From Blastomyces gilchristii SLH14081 (lineage: Eukaryota; Ascomycota; Eurotiomycetes; Onygenales; Ajellomycetaceae): 64,000 nt of DNA. The notes beneath the pieces were generated by a model that was given only the letters and a program-made list of their open reading frames with translations, searched no databases and was not told the origin of the DNA. The first letter of the stretch is position 1, and each line of letters begins with the position of its first letter. A program made the translations under genes and the position numbers. The stretch is from assembly GCF_000003855.2 (NCBI RefSeq), contig NW_003101678.1, positions 1,164,900-1,228,899 on the forward strand. The letters are read 5' to 3'. Below are positions 11,875 to 25,098 of the stretch, piece by piece.

Positions 11875-12618
11875 GTGACAGGCTGAGACAGAAGTCAAGT
11901 AATAATTGATATTTATCACAGATTAAGTATTCACTATGAAGAGCTTCACTGACACAATTATCATCATTAATAAGAATAGAGAAAACCAGGTCATAGACCT
12001 GTAACAGAAGATTAAATATTTACACAGACATATAATTATATCAAATCTGAAGATCTTATCATGATTGTTCACAATCTTTTCAGAAGTATACATATTATCT
12101 GAGACTGCTGCACATGATGAGAATTCAAGTATGAGATATATTAAGCTAAGAGATCTGCTGAAACTATTAAGCTTCAATGATAACTGAAAAAATGATACTG
12201 CAATCAGCTGACTAAGTCAGATATAATTATATTATTGAATTGAACATGAACTTACAGACAGACAGTCAATGAAATTTTAACAAGTGTTAAGATCTGTCAC
12301 ATTTCTACACAGAAAAGTGAAGTTATTATAAATGACTGATGAAAAGATAAATCTTACAGATCTGAAACAATATTCATTCTTATAAACATGAAATAAGTTT
12401 TTCAAATGAATCTTGCACAACTTTGAGAAAGTGAATATATAAGATAAGTATTATACATACTTCACTGAGTGTAGACAAGTAAGTGATCTTATATCATACT
12501 TTACATACTTCAGCTTATACTATCTTATATTGAATAAAGAGCTCTTAACATCTTTCTGTTTACAGATCTTCATTCATGATCTTACATCTGAGTTGAGAGT
12601 GAAATAAAAATGCTTAAT
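11875..12618 (+). pseudogene. Gypsy-2 copy 1, 5' leader and gag start (decayed)
   Basis: Matches the reverse complement of about 50340-51090 in Gypsy-2 copy 2. No continuous frame survives. The 84-codon minus-strand frame at 11923-12177 is an antisense shadow, as is its counterpart at 50782-50973. Confidence 0.7.
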
Positions 12619-12876
12619 TGTAAGAAATCCCGCTTCTTGCGGATTCTTTACCTCTATTCCTATCTCTTGTGTAATCAATAGAGTTAGCGGCTCTTGACTA
12701 CACACAACTATATAGACTGAAGTTCATGAATACTATTCATAACTCAGCTTAAATACTATTATACATTTAATCTCTATATTATATCTTTTTATCATGAATA
12801 CTTCTAGTAGTTAACAGTATATATCACATCAAGCTACAAACATCTGAATAATTATCTATGAGTACTTATTCTTACA
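12619..12876 (+). repeat. Gypsy-1 5' LTR
   Basis: 258 bp, TG...CA ends with short inverted termini (TGTAAGAA / TTCTTACA). Preceded by the TTAAT duplication. It differs from the 3' LTR mostly by C-to-T and G-to-A changes; the last third of the 3' LTR is less mutated (several CG sites survive at 19915-19950). Confidence 0.92.
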
Positions 12877-15800
12877 TTTCAAGCTCAGTCAGTCAGCAAT
12901 CATCTGTTATAACTGAAAGAACTAGAAACTTATATACTTCAATCTCTGTGAACTCTACTGCAGACACTCAGAAGCAGTCATCTGAATTATGAATAATCTT
13001 TATAAAAAAAGTCTCAGAGAACTTATCAATTACTTACAGAATATCACTCTCTACATCTGTGACAGAGAAACTCTCTGAATCTATAAATAAATCAATCTCA
13101 GTGAAGAACATTCTTGAGCATCTCTCACAGAATTAAGCTATTTTTCTACAAGAAATGCTTACTATCTGTAAACATTCTTAAACTGAGTCTCTAAACATAA
13201 TCTTCAGAGACATCTATGAATTAAAAAGAAACTTTCTTAAGCTGTGATCACTTAAGACTAACTATCAAATCACAATCTATAAAAGCTTTTGCAAGTTTGT
13301 ATTTAAAATTGACTTATAAGCTCAGCTATGTGATATGAAAGATGAAGAAGCTATTATCTATACAATGACAGATCTCTACTATACTGAAGTTAAGAACTGA
13401 CTGAATTATCTAGAGAATGATTATAAGAGATCTCACTGATCTGTTCTTAAGACTGATTTAAAGAATAAGTTAAGAGACTCTATAAGCTGAACAGAGAATA
13501 TCTGAGCTATAATTATCAATATTAGAAAAAGAGATAAGAAATCTGATGAAGACTACTTACAGCACTTCATAAAATTATGATATGAATTAAGATCTGTGAA
13601 AACAGAGTTCTGAAACAAGATCTGAATGATGATATTTATAAAGAGACTGAATAAAGACATGCAGAATAAGCTTATTAAGTAAGACTCTAAGTTCTTGACT
13701 TTGAAGAAACTGATAACTCTTATTCATCACTTACAGATTACTGTGAGAGTCACAGATCTGTGAAGAGTAAATCACTGATCAGCTCTATAAGAGTCAGAAT
13801 AACAGAGAACAGATTTACTGAGAAAAGATAATAAGATATAGAGAGATTCATATCTGACTGCTGAGTAGAAAGAGAGAGCTTTATAAGCTTCTATAAACAG
13901 AGTGTATAATAGAGAGATTAAGAAAAAGAGTCTCTACTTTATCTATTCTAAATCAGAACATCTTTAAGCAAACTGTTCAGACAAATTAAAATAGAATTTT
14001 AAAAAGTTATAGACAGAGTCAGCAACAGGCTTCTTAAGAGTCTTGAAGCTGATATCTGAATCTGTTACTTCTTCAATGAAAATATATACTTATAAGAAGA
14101 GACTGTGCTGCAGTACTGCTGTCTTATCAGTATAAGAAGTATTAATAAACTCAGAATCTCAGGTCACTGTAGTGTTTCTGAAGCTCACAGAGTAAATGAG
14201 CTGAGTAATGAAAACTGAGAATCTACTCTTATAATAAGCAGAGTGTGAGAACTCAGATCTGAGAGTTAAAAGATTTATAAGAGTCATCTTTAAATTGCAA
14301 GATCTCTTCAGAATCTGAAGAAGATTTGTAAAAACTATGATTATCACAGATATTATAGATAATATGTACTTGAAACTTGCATGACTTCAAAGATACAATT
14401 CATACATAACTGTCTGTGAGTCAGGTTTATACTTCTGATCAGTGTTGATAGACTTACTTACAGAGATAGAATTAGTTAATACTGTAGAGTTAATTAGAGA
14501 AGATAAGCTCATCTATATAATAACTTTATAAATGTCTGAGAACTTCACAGTCATGAAAACTGAGCTTCAGATATTAGAGAAATACTGAGATCTTACAGAG
14601 ATGTTCAGCTCAGTAAGAGCAGCTGAGCTTTTATCTCACTGTGAAAAGAATCTGATAATAGATTTATAGAAGAGCAGAAACTCTTCTGAGAATTAATCTA
14701 TAAGCTCTCTCATTATAAGACAGAGATCTTACAGACTTATATAAAGAAGAATCTGAAGAATAACTTTATCTGATCTTCACAGATCTCTGCAGAAGTCTCT
14801 GTGATATTTATAAAGAAGAAGAATAAAGATCTCAGATTATATATAGACTACTGTAATCTGAACTTCAAGATAATAAAGAGTCACTATTCTCTATCTCTGA
14901 TTAAGAATGTAATTAACTATCTTATAGAAGCTGTTATATTCACACAACTGAATGTAATTAATATATATACATAACTGTAAATACAGTGTGAGAATGAATG
15001 AAAGACTGTCTTTAGAACTGTGTTGAGATTATTTAAATATCTAATGATATCTTTTGATTTGACTAATATCCCTGCAGTATTTCAGTCTTTTATTAATAAA
15101 ATACTTTGTGTATATCTGAATATCTTTGTAGTAATATATCTGAATGATGTGATAATATACTCTGTAAAGAAGAAAGAACACACTGAGTATATATAAAGTA
15201 TGTTAAAGATCTTAGATAAGACAGAACTGTATATTAAGCTTATAAAGTGCAACTTCAGTATCTATTGAATTAATTTCCTAGAATATGTAATTACTGCAGA
15301 TGATATTCAGATAAAATCTTCACAGATTAAGAATTTAAGACTATTCTATCATAGTCAGAGTTAACTAGTATTCATGAAATTCAGATCTTTCTAAGCTTTG
15401 TGAATTTCTATAGATGATTTATCTTTGTGTTTATAAGAATCTTTTTAATTCTTACAGACATGCTAAAGAGTGAAAATAAGAAGAAGTCATTCTGTAAATA
15501 AAGAATAAAAAGATTGTTAAGAAGAAAGAGCTGTGAGAACTTTCTTACTCTGAAAGCTCATGAGGTCTTTATAAGATTAAAACAGATATTTACAGATATA
15601 GTGATACTATTCTACTTTAATCTTTTACTCTTAATCAGATTAGAGACAGATGTTTTCTTCTTTACAATTTCAGAAATAGTCTCACAACTACAGTTAAATG
15701 AGAACTGAGTTTCAGTGACCTTTTTATCACAGAAGATGTAACTCATGAAGATTAATTATAGTATTTATAATCAAGAGTTTCTTATAATAGTGAAATTCTT

Positions 15801-17900
15801 CTATCACTGATATCACTACTTTAAGAATCTTACAACAGTGATTACTGTTAGAACTGATTATAACAGCTTATAACAGTATACTTCAATCAAGAAACTCTCA
15901 CAGCAGCAGATCTGCTGAACTCAGAAACTGAGTGAGTTCTAATTCAAGATAGAGTATATTAAGAGAACTAAGAACTCAGCAGACAGACTCTCTCACAGAT
16001 CAGACTATGTTAAGAAGATCAGAGTGACAGATATAGAGAGATTAAAGAAGACAGAAAAGCTTTGTAAGATGCTCAGACTGAGTGTTATAAAGAGATTAAC
16101 TGAAGAGTCTTTTAATTCTCTGTGAGAGAAGAGAAAGAAGAGAGAAAAGAAGCTTGTACAACTACTCTCTATAACACTGAGAGTCAACACTCTGAGAATC
16201 TCTGTAAGAATTCTTGAAGAGAGTATCTATAATCTGAAAAGTTTATAAGCTTTGAGAAGTACTGTAGAAGACTAAGTGTAAGAGAAAACAGAGTATAAGT
16301 CTTTATAAGATTTTCTGTTCAGATTATCTAAACTACAACTGAAGAATGAATATACTCAGTACATTCAGAAACTACTCATAACAGAGATCAATTCTACAGA
16401 AATAAAGAGTTAAAGAGACTTAAATAATCTCTTGTAAAGAGAGAACTGAATTTATATATCAATGAATAAGTTTCTATATATAGAACTTATTAAAAGATAT
16501 TATAACTCTTCCCTAGCAGATCATTTTACAGATACTAGAACTCATGAGTTGCTTATAAGAAAATACTTCTAACTGAAGATATAAGAACTTGTAAAGAAGA
16601 TAATGAATTCTTATACTATTTGTCAGAATTCATAAATAGTGTAATTCAGATTATATGAAGAACTTACTCTACTACTCATCTTATAGAAATCTTGAAAACA
16701 GCTAGAAATAAACACTCTTATAAGTCTCTCTGAAAGTAAGAATATATATGATATCTGTTTTGACAGTGTGCTGATAATAGTAGATTACTTTATCAAGATA
16801 GCACACTTTATACTCATCTATAAGAACTTAAAGTTAAAGAATTTGACTCATATCTTTGTCTGTGATGTGATTCAGTTGTATGAGTTATTTATAAATATTA
16901 TTTTAAATAGAGAATCAATCTTCACAGAGAAGTTCTGATCTGATCTGATAACTATACTGAAGATCTCATAAGATCTAAGCACAGCTTTTCATCAACAGAC
17001 AGATGATCAGATAGAGTATCTAATAAGTATATTAAAACAGTATCTGTAGTACTTTGTCAATTATAATCAGAATAACTGAGTATATTGATTATCACTTATA
17101 AAGTTTATATACAACAACTCAAAGCATATTGATATAGATAAAACCCTCTTTGAGATACTTACTGAGACTCACTCACAGATAATCTTGATGAACTTGCAAG
17201 AGTACACTATAAAGTGTGATAATATTTGTGAATGAGCTGAGAGAATTCAGAATATCTGAGAGAAAGTCTGTGAATTCTTGAGAAAGATATAAGAGTATCA
17301 GAAGAGATACTATGACTTTAAGCATATTATAAAGAGTTTCAAAAAAGATGATAGAGTCTAACTAAGTCTAGAAAACATTATTATATAGAGATTTAGTAAG
17401 AAGCTGAATCTCTTACAGACAGAGTCTTATAAGATTATGAAGAAAGTTAGCTTATAGTTCTATAGATTAAAACTGTTATCTGAGTTACAGATATATAATG
17501 TTTTTTATATCTCTTTGCTTTATAAAGATAAGGAATTTTCAGAAGAGAACTCTGTGACTCATCACTCTGTTTATAAAGTATTAGAGAATGAAAGAGAATA
17601 TCAGATCAAAGAAATTATTAACTCAGAGAAGTGAGATCACAAGCTCTGATTCAAGATTCAGTGATAAGAGTATTCTGATAAGATGAATAAGTTCACTTAG
17701 AAATCATCTGAGCAGATAAGATATCTGCAGAAGCTGAGATATAACTTTTATACTATAAATTCTGATAAGTCAGAATGACACAGTCTTCACTAAGAATCTG
17801 ATTATAATAAAGACATTAACACTGTTATTTATGAACTCTAGTCTATAAGATAATAAGTTTCTACTGAGATGAACAGTCTGCAGTGTATACAAAGAGAAGA
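12877..17900 (+). pseudogene. Gypsy-1 gag-pol polyprotein (decayed)
   Basis: Recognisable blocks, reading TGA as former Trp: gag (about 12890-13900); a gag zinc knuckle near 13935-13985 (Cys eroded, H and final C kept, ANCSDK); reverse transcriptase about 14750-15260, where the catalytic YLDD motif reads YLND (near 15135-15160), a G-to-A change; integrase zinc and core region about 16500-17330 with STAFHQQTD near 16980; and a chromodomain at about 17580-17775 (REYQIKEI followed by an aromatic-rich segment), which places it among chromoviruses. Dozens of stops make it inactive. Confidence 0.8.
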
Positions 17901-19708
17901 AGAAATCATATTCTTATTAAAGCTAAAAAATAAAGAAAATAAAAATAGAACTGTGAACACAATTTAGAGATTAATAAAGAAAAAATAAAGAAAACTCATA
18001 CTCATATTCTCAATACTTATAACACTTAATTTCTCTGCAACTATCAATTTCTCTCTTTAAAGAAGCAGAGAGTATTATATCTGCAGTACAGACAATTATT
18101 GTATTTGACACAAAGACTGTCAGAAATGTACAGACTTCAGAGAAGCTGAATACCAGAGTATATACAGTTGTAGCAGAGTCTTGAGAGCTGGCTATCTGTG
18201 TATGTGACCAGATATCTCTCATGAAGCTGTGTTCACTTTCTCAGTTATACTGAAGTATCCAGCTCAGAAATAATTGAGATACAGAGAGAGAGCTCATCTG
18301 TTCAAATCAACTCTCATCACAAATTTATAGTATTCACATTGTCTTAATTACTCAGATTTTGCAGGTATCTGAAGACTTATCTCTCATTAGCAATGAGATT
18401 GCAGAAATGCGCTGTAGTATGAGAACTGTTGATAGAGAATCTAGATATATTTGCATATATCTGATCAGAGATTGTATAAGCAGAGAGAGATGATCATAGG
18501 CTTACAGAGCTGCAGAAGACACTGATAACACTGAGAGCTTTATAAGAACTGTCAGCTAGAATCTGTAAGAAATTACTTATAGAAAGACTTACAGTAAAGA
18601 GCAGAACTACACTGCTTAGAGTCAGAGACTGATCTGAAAGAGATATGAGATTAGCTGCTGACCTGAAGATCAGATGCAGTGATAAGACTGAGAGAAGATA
18701 AAGACACTATTATAAGCAGTAATATCTCTGCTTCATCAGCTAGTAAAAAGTGATCAGAGAAGTTGCAGAGACACTCATAAGAAGCTCAGCAGTGATCAGA
18801 TATTATTTACAAAAATATTGAAATTGAAAAAATTTTTATTCTTGAGAAGTTCTTGAATTAATATATAGACATTGTCAGAAACACTCTCTCTCTGTCATCT
18901 GAGTGAAAACACTTCACAGATGAATAAGAATACTCACAGTTTGTAAGAATAAAAGCTGTTATAGAAAAAGAGAAAAGAAGATGAGATTCTGTAGATAGAT
19001 CTGAGATATTTATACTACTCTAGAGAGATTTACTTATACTGTGAGTAATCTCATGAAACAGTCAGATCACTCTAGTAAATAAAGAATAATTGTGAATTAC
19101 AGGTCTGAATCTTTCTATATAACTATAAAAAGTGATTACAGACTGCAGATATCTTGATTCTACAATTCTACAGAGTTAATGAAAGAATGAAAAATTCCTC
19201 ACAATTCTACAGTGTCAAAGAATGATGATTTATAAGAATAAGTGAAAGATTAACTTATAAATGCTTCTCTTTGATAAGAATGATCTCACAGAAAGTAATT
19301 CATCTGTGAAATGATTCTGTGTGATGATCACACAAGAATCTCACAGAAAAATGATTGAAGATCAACTGAAATTCTTCAGATTAAAAGATGTGAAATGAAT
19401 CTGTATGATGATCACACAAGAATCTCATAGAAATGATTGAGAGTCAATCAGAACCCTTCTGTATAGAAGGTGCAAGATGAATCTGTATAATAGTCAGAGA
19501 AAGATCTGCAGATTATAAAGAATCTTGTGAAACAAGAAACTGAGTAACAGACTCTTTTCTCTTTATAATAACAAGGGATTTTTTCTCACTCAGGTTTTTT
19601 TTATAGATATGAAGGGTTTTTAGTGAGTATCACTGCAGTACTGAGCCTGATTCTATGAAATCACTCAGTGAAAGACTTCACAGACAAAGTCTTAGAGAGA
19701 GAGAAATA
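17901..19708 (+). other. Gypsy-1 long 3' region with possible accessory frame
   Basis: About 1.8 kb between the chromodomain and 3' LTR, longer than a typical 3' untranslated region. A + frame around 18370-18700 reads as a charged, helix-prone sequence (ERDDHRLTELQKTL near 18485) broken only by a few TAA/TGA codons, which suggests a former accessory frame. A minus frame at 18010-18222 (70 codons) is also open. Neither resembles a family I know. Tandem repeats occupy 19307-19510. Confidence 0.4.
19307..19510 (+). repeat. Tandem repeat, about 80-84 bp, 2.5 units
   Basis: Units begin at 19307, 19391 and 19471 with a (GTG)AAATGAATCTGTATGATG-like start and contain ATCACACAAGAATCTCA(C/T)AG. The third is partial. 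They lie in the Gypsy-1 3' region upstream of the 3' LTR. Confidence 0.8.
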
Positions 19709-19966
19709 TGTAAGAAATCTCACTTCTCACAGATTTTTTATCTCTATTTCTATCTCTTACATAACTAATAGAGTTAGCAGCTCTTGACTACATATAACTA
19801 TATAGACTGGAGTTCGCGAATACTATTCACAACTCAGCTTGAATGCTATTATACATTTGACCTCTACATTATATCTTTCTACTGTGAATACTTTTAGTAG
19901 TTAACAGTACATATCACGCCAAGCTGCACACACCCGAATAATCGCCTGCGAGCACTTATTCTTACA
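19709..19966 (+). repeat. Gypsy-1 3' LTR
   Basis: 258 bp, same ends as the 5' LTR, followed by the TTAAT duplication at 19967-19971. Confidence 0.92.
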
Positions 19967-21676
19967 TTAATCTTGTAATCAGATACAGTGAAAGAAGTAT
20001 ACAATATTCTTATTATACAGAAACAAGTGAGTCAATTATAATAGAAAATACTGTAATTAAGTATGTCTCAGCAGAGAACAGATAATCAGACTTCTATGAC
20101 ACGAGTCACACACTTAGATGCAATGAATCTAGATTTGAATGTCATTGCTAAAGTACTGAATTCTCTGAAAAAGAAATTCTCTGAGTGAAAATCTTGATAT
20201 TGTAAGTATTAAGCTTGCTTTAACTGCAGATGTCAAAATCATGATACAAAGAATTACACACAGTGTGCACAGTCAAGAGAAGCAAGAGAGTCAAAAAACT
20301 AGCAGAATCAGTGAGCTTGAAGACACTCACTGATATTCTATGAAAAGTCTTCAAAGTGAAAGAGATGTCTGTGTTAGATGATTCTCTGAATTCAGTAAAT
20401 ATTAAGAGAAAGCAGGCTTCTGAATGAGATGCAGATGAGAATGAAGAAGCAGACACTTATCTCAATGTCTTAAGATCTGAAATGTTAATGTATAGAGAGC
20501 ACTTGAGTAAGAATTGAGAGATGATTACAAAAGTATTAGCAGACACAGAAGCTTCTACACAATATATTAATAATTATATGATTCAAAGACTAAAAGAGAT
20601 ACTCTGAGTGAAGAATTCTCAATGCATAAGATTGTCTGATAACTGATATTTAGTATTATCTGCAAGAGTAAGAGTTCTCCTACACTTCAGAGAATGATCT
20701 TGCTATATTTAAGTGTTAGAGCTGCAGAATGTGAAATACAACCTTATTCTCAGACTTGATTAGTTTCAAAGATTTAATTCACAGATTCAATAATGTACAT
20801 GCTATATACAGTTAACTGATAGAAAGAAAACAGTGTATATAATTCTATCAACTGATATGAGAAGAACATTTCACATCTCTGATATAGAAGAATTAAATCT
20901 GCTTATACATTAATAAGCAAAGAGAACAATTTACAAGGCCTTATCTGAAAGTATTCTGTATGTCATATGAGACTCAGAAGTGGAGAAAACCAAGATAAAG
21001 AATATGTAAGAGAATAAGCATATGAAGAAACTTCTGAAGAAGTATGAAAAGGTCTTCTGAACAGATCTTTCACTGAAATTACTGCTGAAATGAGAATTCA
21101 TACATGAGATTGACATGAGAGATGTGAAATCAGTCAATTAAAATACATACTCTCTGTTGTAAATGCATCTAGAAGAACAGAAGTGTCAGATCACAGACCT
21201 TCTAGAACATGATCTCATACAACTCTCATCAAGCACATGAAACTTCCCAGTTCTATTTGTGAAAAAGACAGGTGAGAAGTGATGAATGTGTATCAATTAT
21301 TAAGCACTTAACAAGCTTACAATCAAGAACAGATACTTATTATTATGAATTCAACAACAGTTGAATACAGTTAGAAACACCTGATATCTATTGAAGATTA
21401 ATCTTCTGTCAGAATATTAACAGATTTATGTAGACAAACTGTCAGTACTGTGAACTGTGTTTAATATACAATGAGAGAAGTTTGAATTCCTGACAATGTT
21501 ATTCAGTCTGATAAATGTGCTTATCATCTTTCAAATGATGATAAATACAATTCTTTATAAATAGAATAAAACCTTATATCTTGTATATCTGAATAATATT
21601 CTAGTCTTCTCAAACTCATACAATGAACACCTGAAGCATCTCAATAAAGTGCTTACAACTCTGACAGAGTATAAGC
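19967..21676 (+). pseudogene. Gypsy-2 copy 1: gag end, protease, RT start (decayed)
   Basis: Contains a gag Cys/His cluster near 20205-20265, a retropepsin-like ADTEAS (from D-T/S-G-A-S, with the Gly changed) near 20535-20560, and the start of reverse transcriptase from about 21180 (DLLEHDLIQ, FPVLFVKKTGEKW). The frame is interrupted by TGA and TAA codons. It is cut at 21676 by the 506-bp MITE. Confidence 0.75.
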
Positions 21677-22182
21677 TAGACTGACCGTGTGACCGTGTCT
21701 GGGACCAGGACCAGATTTTTTGATAGTCTCATTACCAATTCGACTGATCCCATTACACGGTTTTAACATTAGATAGTAGTCCCATACTGTCCCAGTGAGA
21801 CTTACTGTCTACTCTTGTCACATTTTCCAAATGGGATCATGATTTCCACTTCTCAATTTAAATTATTTTTATTGCTTTAAATGACTTTAAATCTCATTTG
21901 AGCGTTACCAAAAAGCGTTACTTTTTAAAAAATTAAAAATAGTCTAAAAAAAACCTTAAAATGTCTAAAAATAGTAACTTTATGCCAAGAATGGGACTAA
22001 ATGAGACCAAATGAGACCACTTTCTCATTTTTTTCAAGTCATGGTTCCATTTTAAGATCTGATATATAGTCACTTTACATGTTTTTTCAATAGCCAGTCC
22101 CAGCGGGATTCACGCCAAGAAATGTATGGGACCAGATCAAATGGGACCAAACGTGAAATTCATGGTCCCGGCGGCCAGTCTA
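21677..22182 (+). mobile_element. 506-bp hAT-type MITE, copy 1
   Basis: Begins TAGACTGACCGTGTGACCGT and ends GGTCCCGGCGGCCAGTCTA, giving imperfect 10-bp inverted termini. It is flanked by a perfect 8-bp duplication GTATAAGC (21669-21676 and 22183-22190); the empty site is present in Gypsy-2 copy 2 near 48625-48645. The left subterminal region has short tandem motifs (GACCGTGT twice, GGACCA twice), possible transposase-binding sites. No coding frame. It is the least mutated of the four copies. Confidence 0.93.
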
Positions 22183-22190
22183 GTATAAGC

Positions 22191-24960
22191 TCTATACTAA
22201 ATCAACAAAGTATGTATTTGAAATGAAAGAGTTGAAGTTCATAGAACATGTAGTGAGTGATGACTGTATACACCTCATTCTGAAGAAATTGAATATCATA
22301 GTAAATTAACTGTGACTGAGAAATATACATTATATATAGCAGTTTCTTGAGTTGATCTCATATTACTACAGATTTATCAAGAATTTTACACAAATATCTG
22401 TATCACTCTCAGATCTCTTAAGAGAAACAGATGCAAATCTGTGAAAGAAGAAGTTTTATTCAATTATCTGAAATGTCATGTACAAAGAGGTCTTTCTCAC
22501 ACTGAGAGAACATGTGATAACATTCTCAGTGCTTATTCAATCAGATTGTGATAAATCTTTCTACATTGAGATGAATGCATCTGAATGAGCTATCAGAGAT
22601 GTTCTTCTACAGATGAGTAAGAACAGCAAGCTGTATCTGATGATGTATAATAGTAGAAAACTATCAGATGTTGAGCTCAATTACTCAGTGCATGAAAAGA
22701 AATTGCTAGCAATTAAACACACACTGATATTATGAGATAGATATATTAATAATGAGTATATGACAACTGTGATAATAAATCATGAAAGCCTTGTCTATCT
22801 ATAATTGATAATAAAACCTTTCAAATGTTTAGTATGTTGAATCTCAGAGTTTCAAGTATATAATCTTCATATTAAATACTGAAAGAGATCAGATGCTGTG
22901 ATATCTGATACAATCAGTCACAGACCTGATTTAATAAGTGAGAGTTATGCAAATTAAATATAAGAGAAGTACATGTTAAATGTACTGAGAGAATGCAAGA
23001 AATCAGAATAAGTGAATACAATGATCTCTCACTTAAAGAACAGTAAGATATTGAATGATAAGTATCTTGTGAAAGTGATACATCAGATACTTCTGTACTT
23101 CAAGCTGAGAAAATTGAAAAATGATGTTGTACTTTATCATGATCTAGAATATGTGAAAGCTCTCTATCTAGAACATTTATTTAGACATGACTTGATGACT
23201 TATATACACAAGGAATTCAGTCACTTAGAAAGCTCTGAACTTATAAGTGTACTCAAATCAAGAGTGTACTGATCAAGCATAGCTGAGAACATTCAGATGT
23301 ACACTTATAAGTGCCTGAATTACCAGGTTATAAAAGAATCTAAGAAAGGATTAGAATATAAGAAAGTACAATATCAGATGAAATGTATGATACAACTGTT
23401 TAAATAATGAGAGATGAATCTTATAGACATATTACTGTAAATATAAAATGAAAATTATTGAATAATCACTGCTATTAACTACACTACTGACTGATCAGTC
23501 ATGAAAGCAGTTTCAGAGATGATAGAGAAGATGATGACAAAGTTTCTATATAATGAGATCTATATCAACTATAAAATACTGCATGAGATTCTAACTGATA
23601 ATAATGTGAACATTGTAGAAGAAGTGATGAGGCATTTTATAAGTCAGTTACAGATAAGATATTGTAGAACAATGTCATATCATTCATGAATAAATAAAAA
23701 GATAAAATACTTGAATAAAATCCTGAGTAATATACTGATGAAATATCTAGTGAATAAGTCTATGAGATTATGAGATGAATATCTCAGTCAGACACTATTA
23801 GTCATGTGAATTCAGCAGCATGCAGTCTTCAAGTGTTCATTATTCTACCTGTTGTATGAATTGCATCCGCGCATCTCAGAGAATGCTTCAGAAAAGATGA
23901 GAAAGAGAACAGTGATTATAAATACAGCAGTCATGAACACAGCAGAAACAACAGTTGTGAATGCAACAATTGTGAACACAGCAGTCACAGATATGAAACT
24001 AAGATTGAAAGAAATCAGTTATGCATGTGTAAAAGCTAATGAGTTACTTCTGAAATGAGTAATTCAATTGAAAAGAATACAAGACTCACTAGTTAAGAAA
24101 TTGAGTCTCAAGATGAAAATGTAAGTTCTTATATGTAATAAGAGTTCTGAGAAGTTTCAACTGAGATGATTTGAGTTATATAAAATACTCAAATCATATT
24201 CTCTGAGAATATATACATTGAAAGAATCAGAGAGACAGATCTTATACAACTTAATAAATGATTTATATCTTATAAAGACAAAGATACAAGATCTGAGTGA
24301 ATTATAATTATTCACAGTACTATCATCAGTGTTGAAAAAGAAGAAACTTACAATTGAGAAGTCTTATAAAGTAAGAGAAATTATAGATACTTATGAATCA
24401 GATAATCTCACTTATTCTGATCTTTTCATAATTATAAGAAAAGAATGAGAAGCAATGAAGAAATCAGATAAACATCACACTTCAATAAGTGATAAGACTG
24501 TAGTCAGGTGTATAATAACATGTCATAAATAGCAGACACAATGCAGCAAAGAGTGATCTCAGAGTAGTAGACTTGTATATGAGTCAGATTACAGAAGAAA
24601 AAGAAATTCAGAGTTGAATTCAACTGTTTATATCAGTTTAATCACAGAGATAATAGAGGATAAAGCATCTGAAACATTCACAGACATGTGAGATTAAGTC
24701 ATCTCAACCTCTGAGAACACTCAGAGATCAGATGAGATTAGTTTCAATGAGCTGTTTACTGTAGTGATCTGAGCAGGTGAAGAGAGACAGTATAATATAT
24801 AAGACAGAATCACAAGAGATGAAAGCTGCTAAATCTAGTCACTGAACACTGTATTATATAGAGATTATATAAGAGTAGTGACTAGCAGACAAAGAAAAAG
24901 TGTAAGAAAAGAGAAGAAATAATGAATTGATTATCAACTGTAAGAGTCAGCTGTAAAAGA
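22191..24960 (+). pseudogene. Gypsy-2 copy 1: RT end, RNase H, integrase, pol tail (decayed)
   Basis: Continues RT and RNase H (22191-22900, with ETDANLWKK-like and SDCDKSFYIE-like RNase H start). Next is the integrase HHCC zinc region at about 23012-23330 (HKEFSHLESSELISVLKSRVY), then the integrase core at about 23400-23700 with the second catalytic Asp block (EILTDNN near 23580) and the usual HPQ-NG region eroded. The tail runs to about 24960. Compared with copy 2 (46700-48500, minus) the order is identical. Stops are mainly TGA. Confidence 0.78.
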
Positions 24961-25098
24961 CAAATATTATCATACACATCTCATTCATTTTCATACATCA
25001 CATATTTAATCTATTTTCAATATCACATCACCTGAAAAACATTAAAAATAAAGGAAATCTCAAAACTCAAGATCTGTAAGAAATTTGAGAGCTGTAAG

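Larger units (their letters stand above)
12619..19966 (+). mobile_element. Gypsy-1 chromovirus, complete copy 1
   Basis: Full-length 7348-bp LTR retrotransposon. LTRs of 258 bp at 12619-12876 and 19709-19966 both start TGTAAGAAAT and end ATTCTTACA. A perfect 5-bp target duplication TTAAT flanks it (12614-12618 and 19967-19971), and the empty site is seen in Gypsy-2 copy 2 near 50345. A purine-rich tract (about 19693-19707) precedes the 3' LTR. Order gag, RT, RNase H, integrase, chromodomain fits Metaviridae chromoviruses. All frames are disrupted. Confidence 0.92.

Noticed and set aside
18010..18222. Minus-strand 70-codon frame in Gypsy-1 as an antisense gene
   Set aside because: Unlike the Gypsy-2 antisense frame, there is no second copy in the window to show conservation, because Gypsy-1 copy 2 lacks this region.
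19307..19510. CRISPR-like array
   Set aside because: Contiguous 80-84 bp tandem units without spacers, inside a eukaryotic retrotransposon.
21677..22182. MITE as Tc1/mariner with TA duplication
   Set aside because: TA flanks could be read, but three copies show longer perfect 8-bp duplications once TAGACTG is taken as the terminus, which is the hAT pattern.
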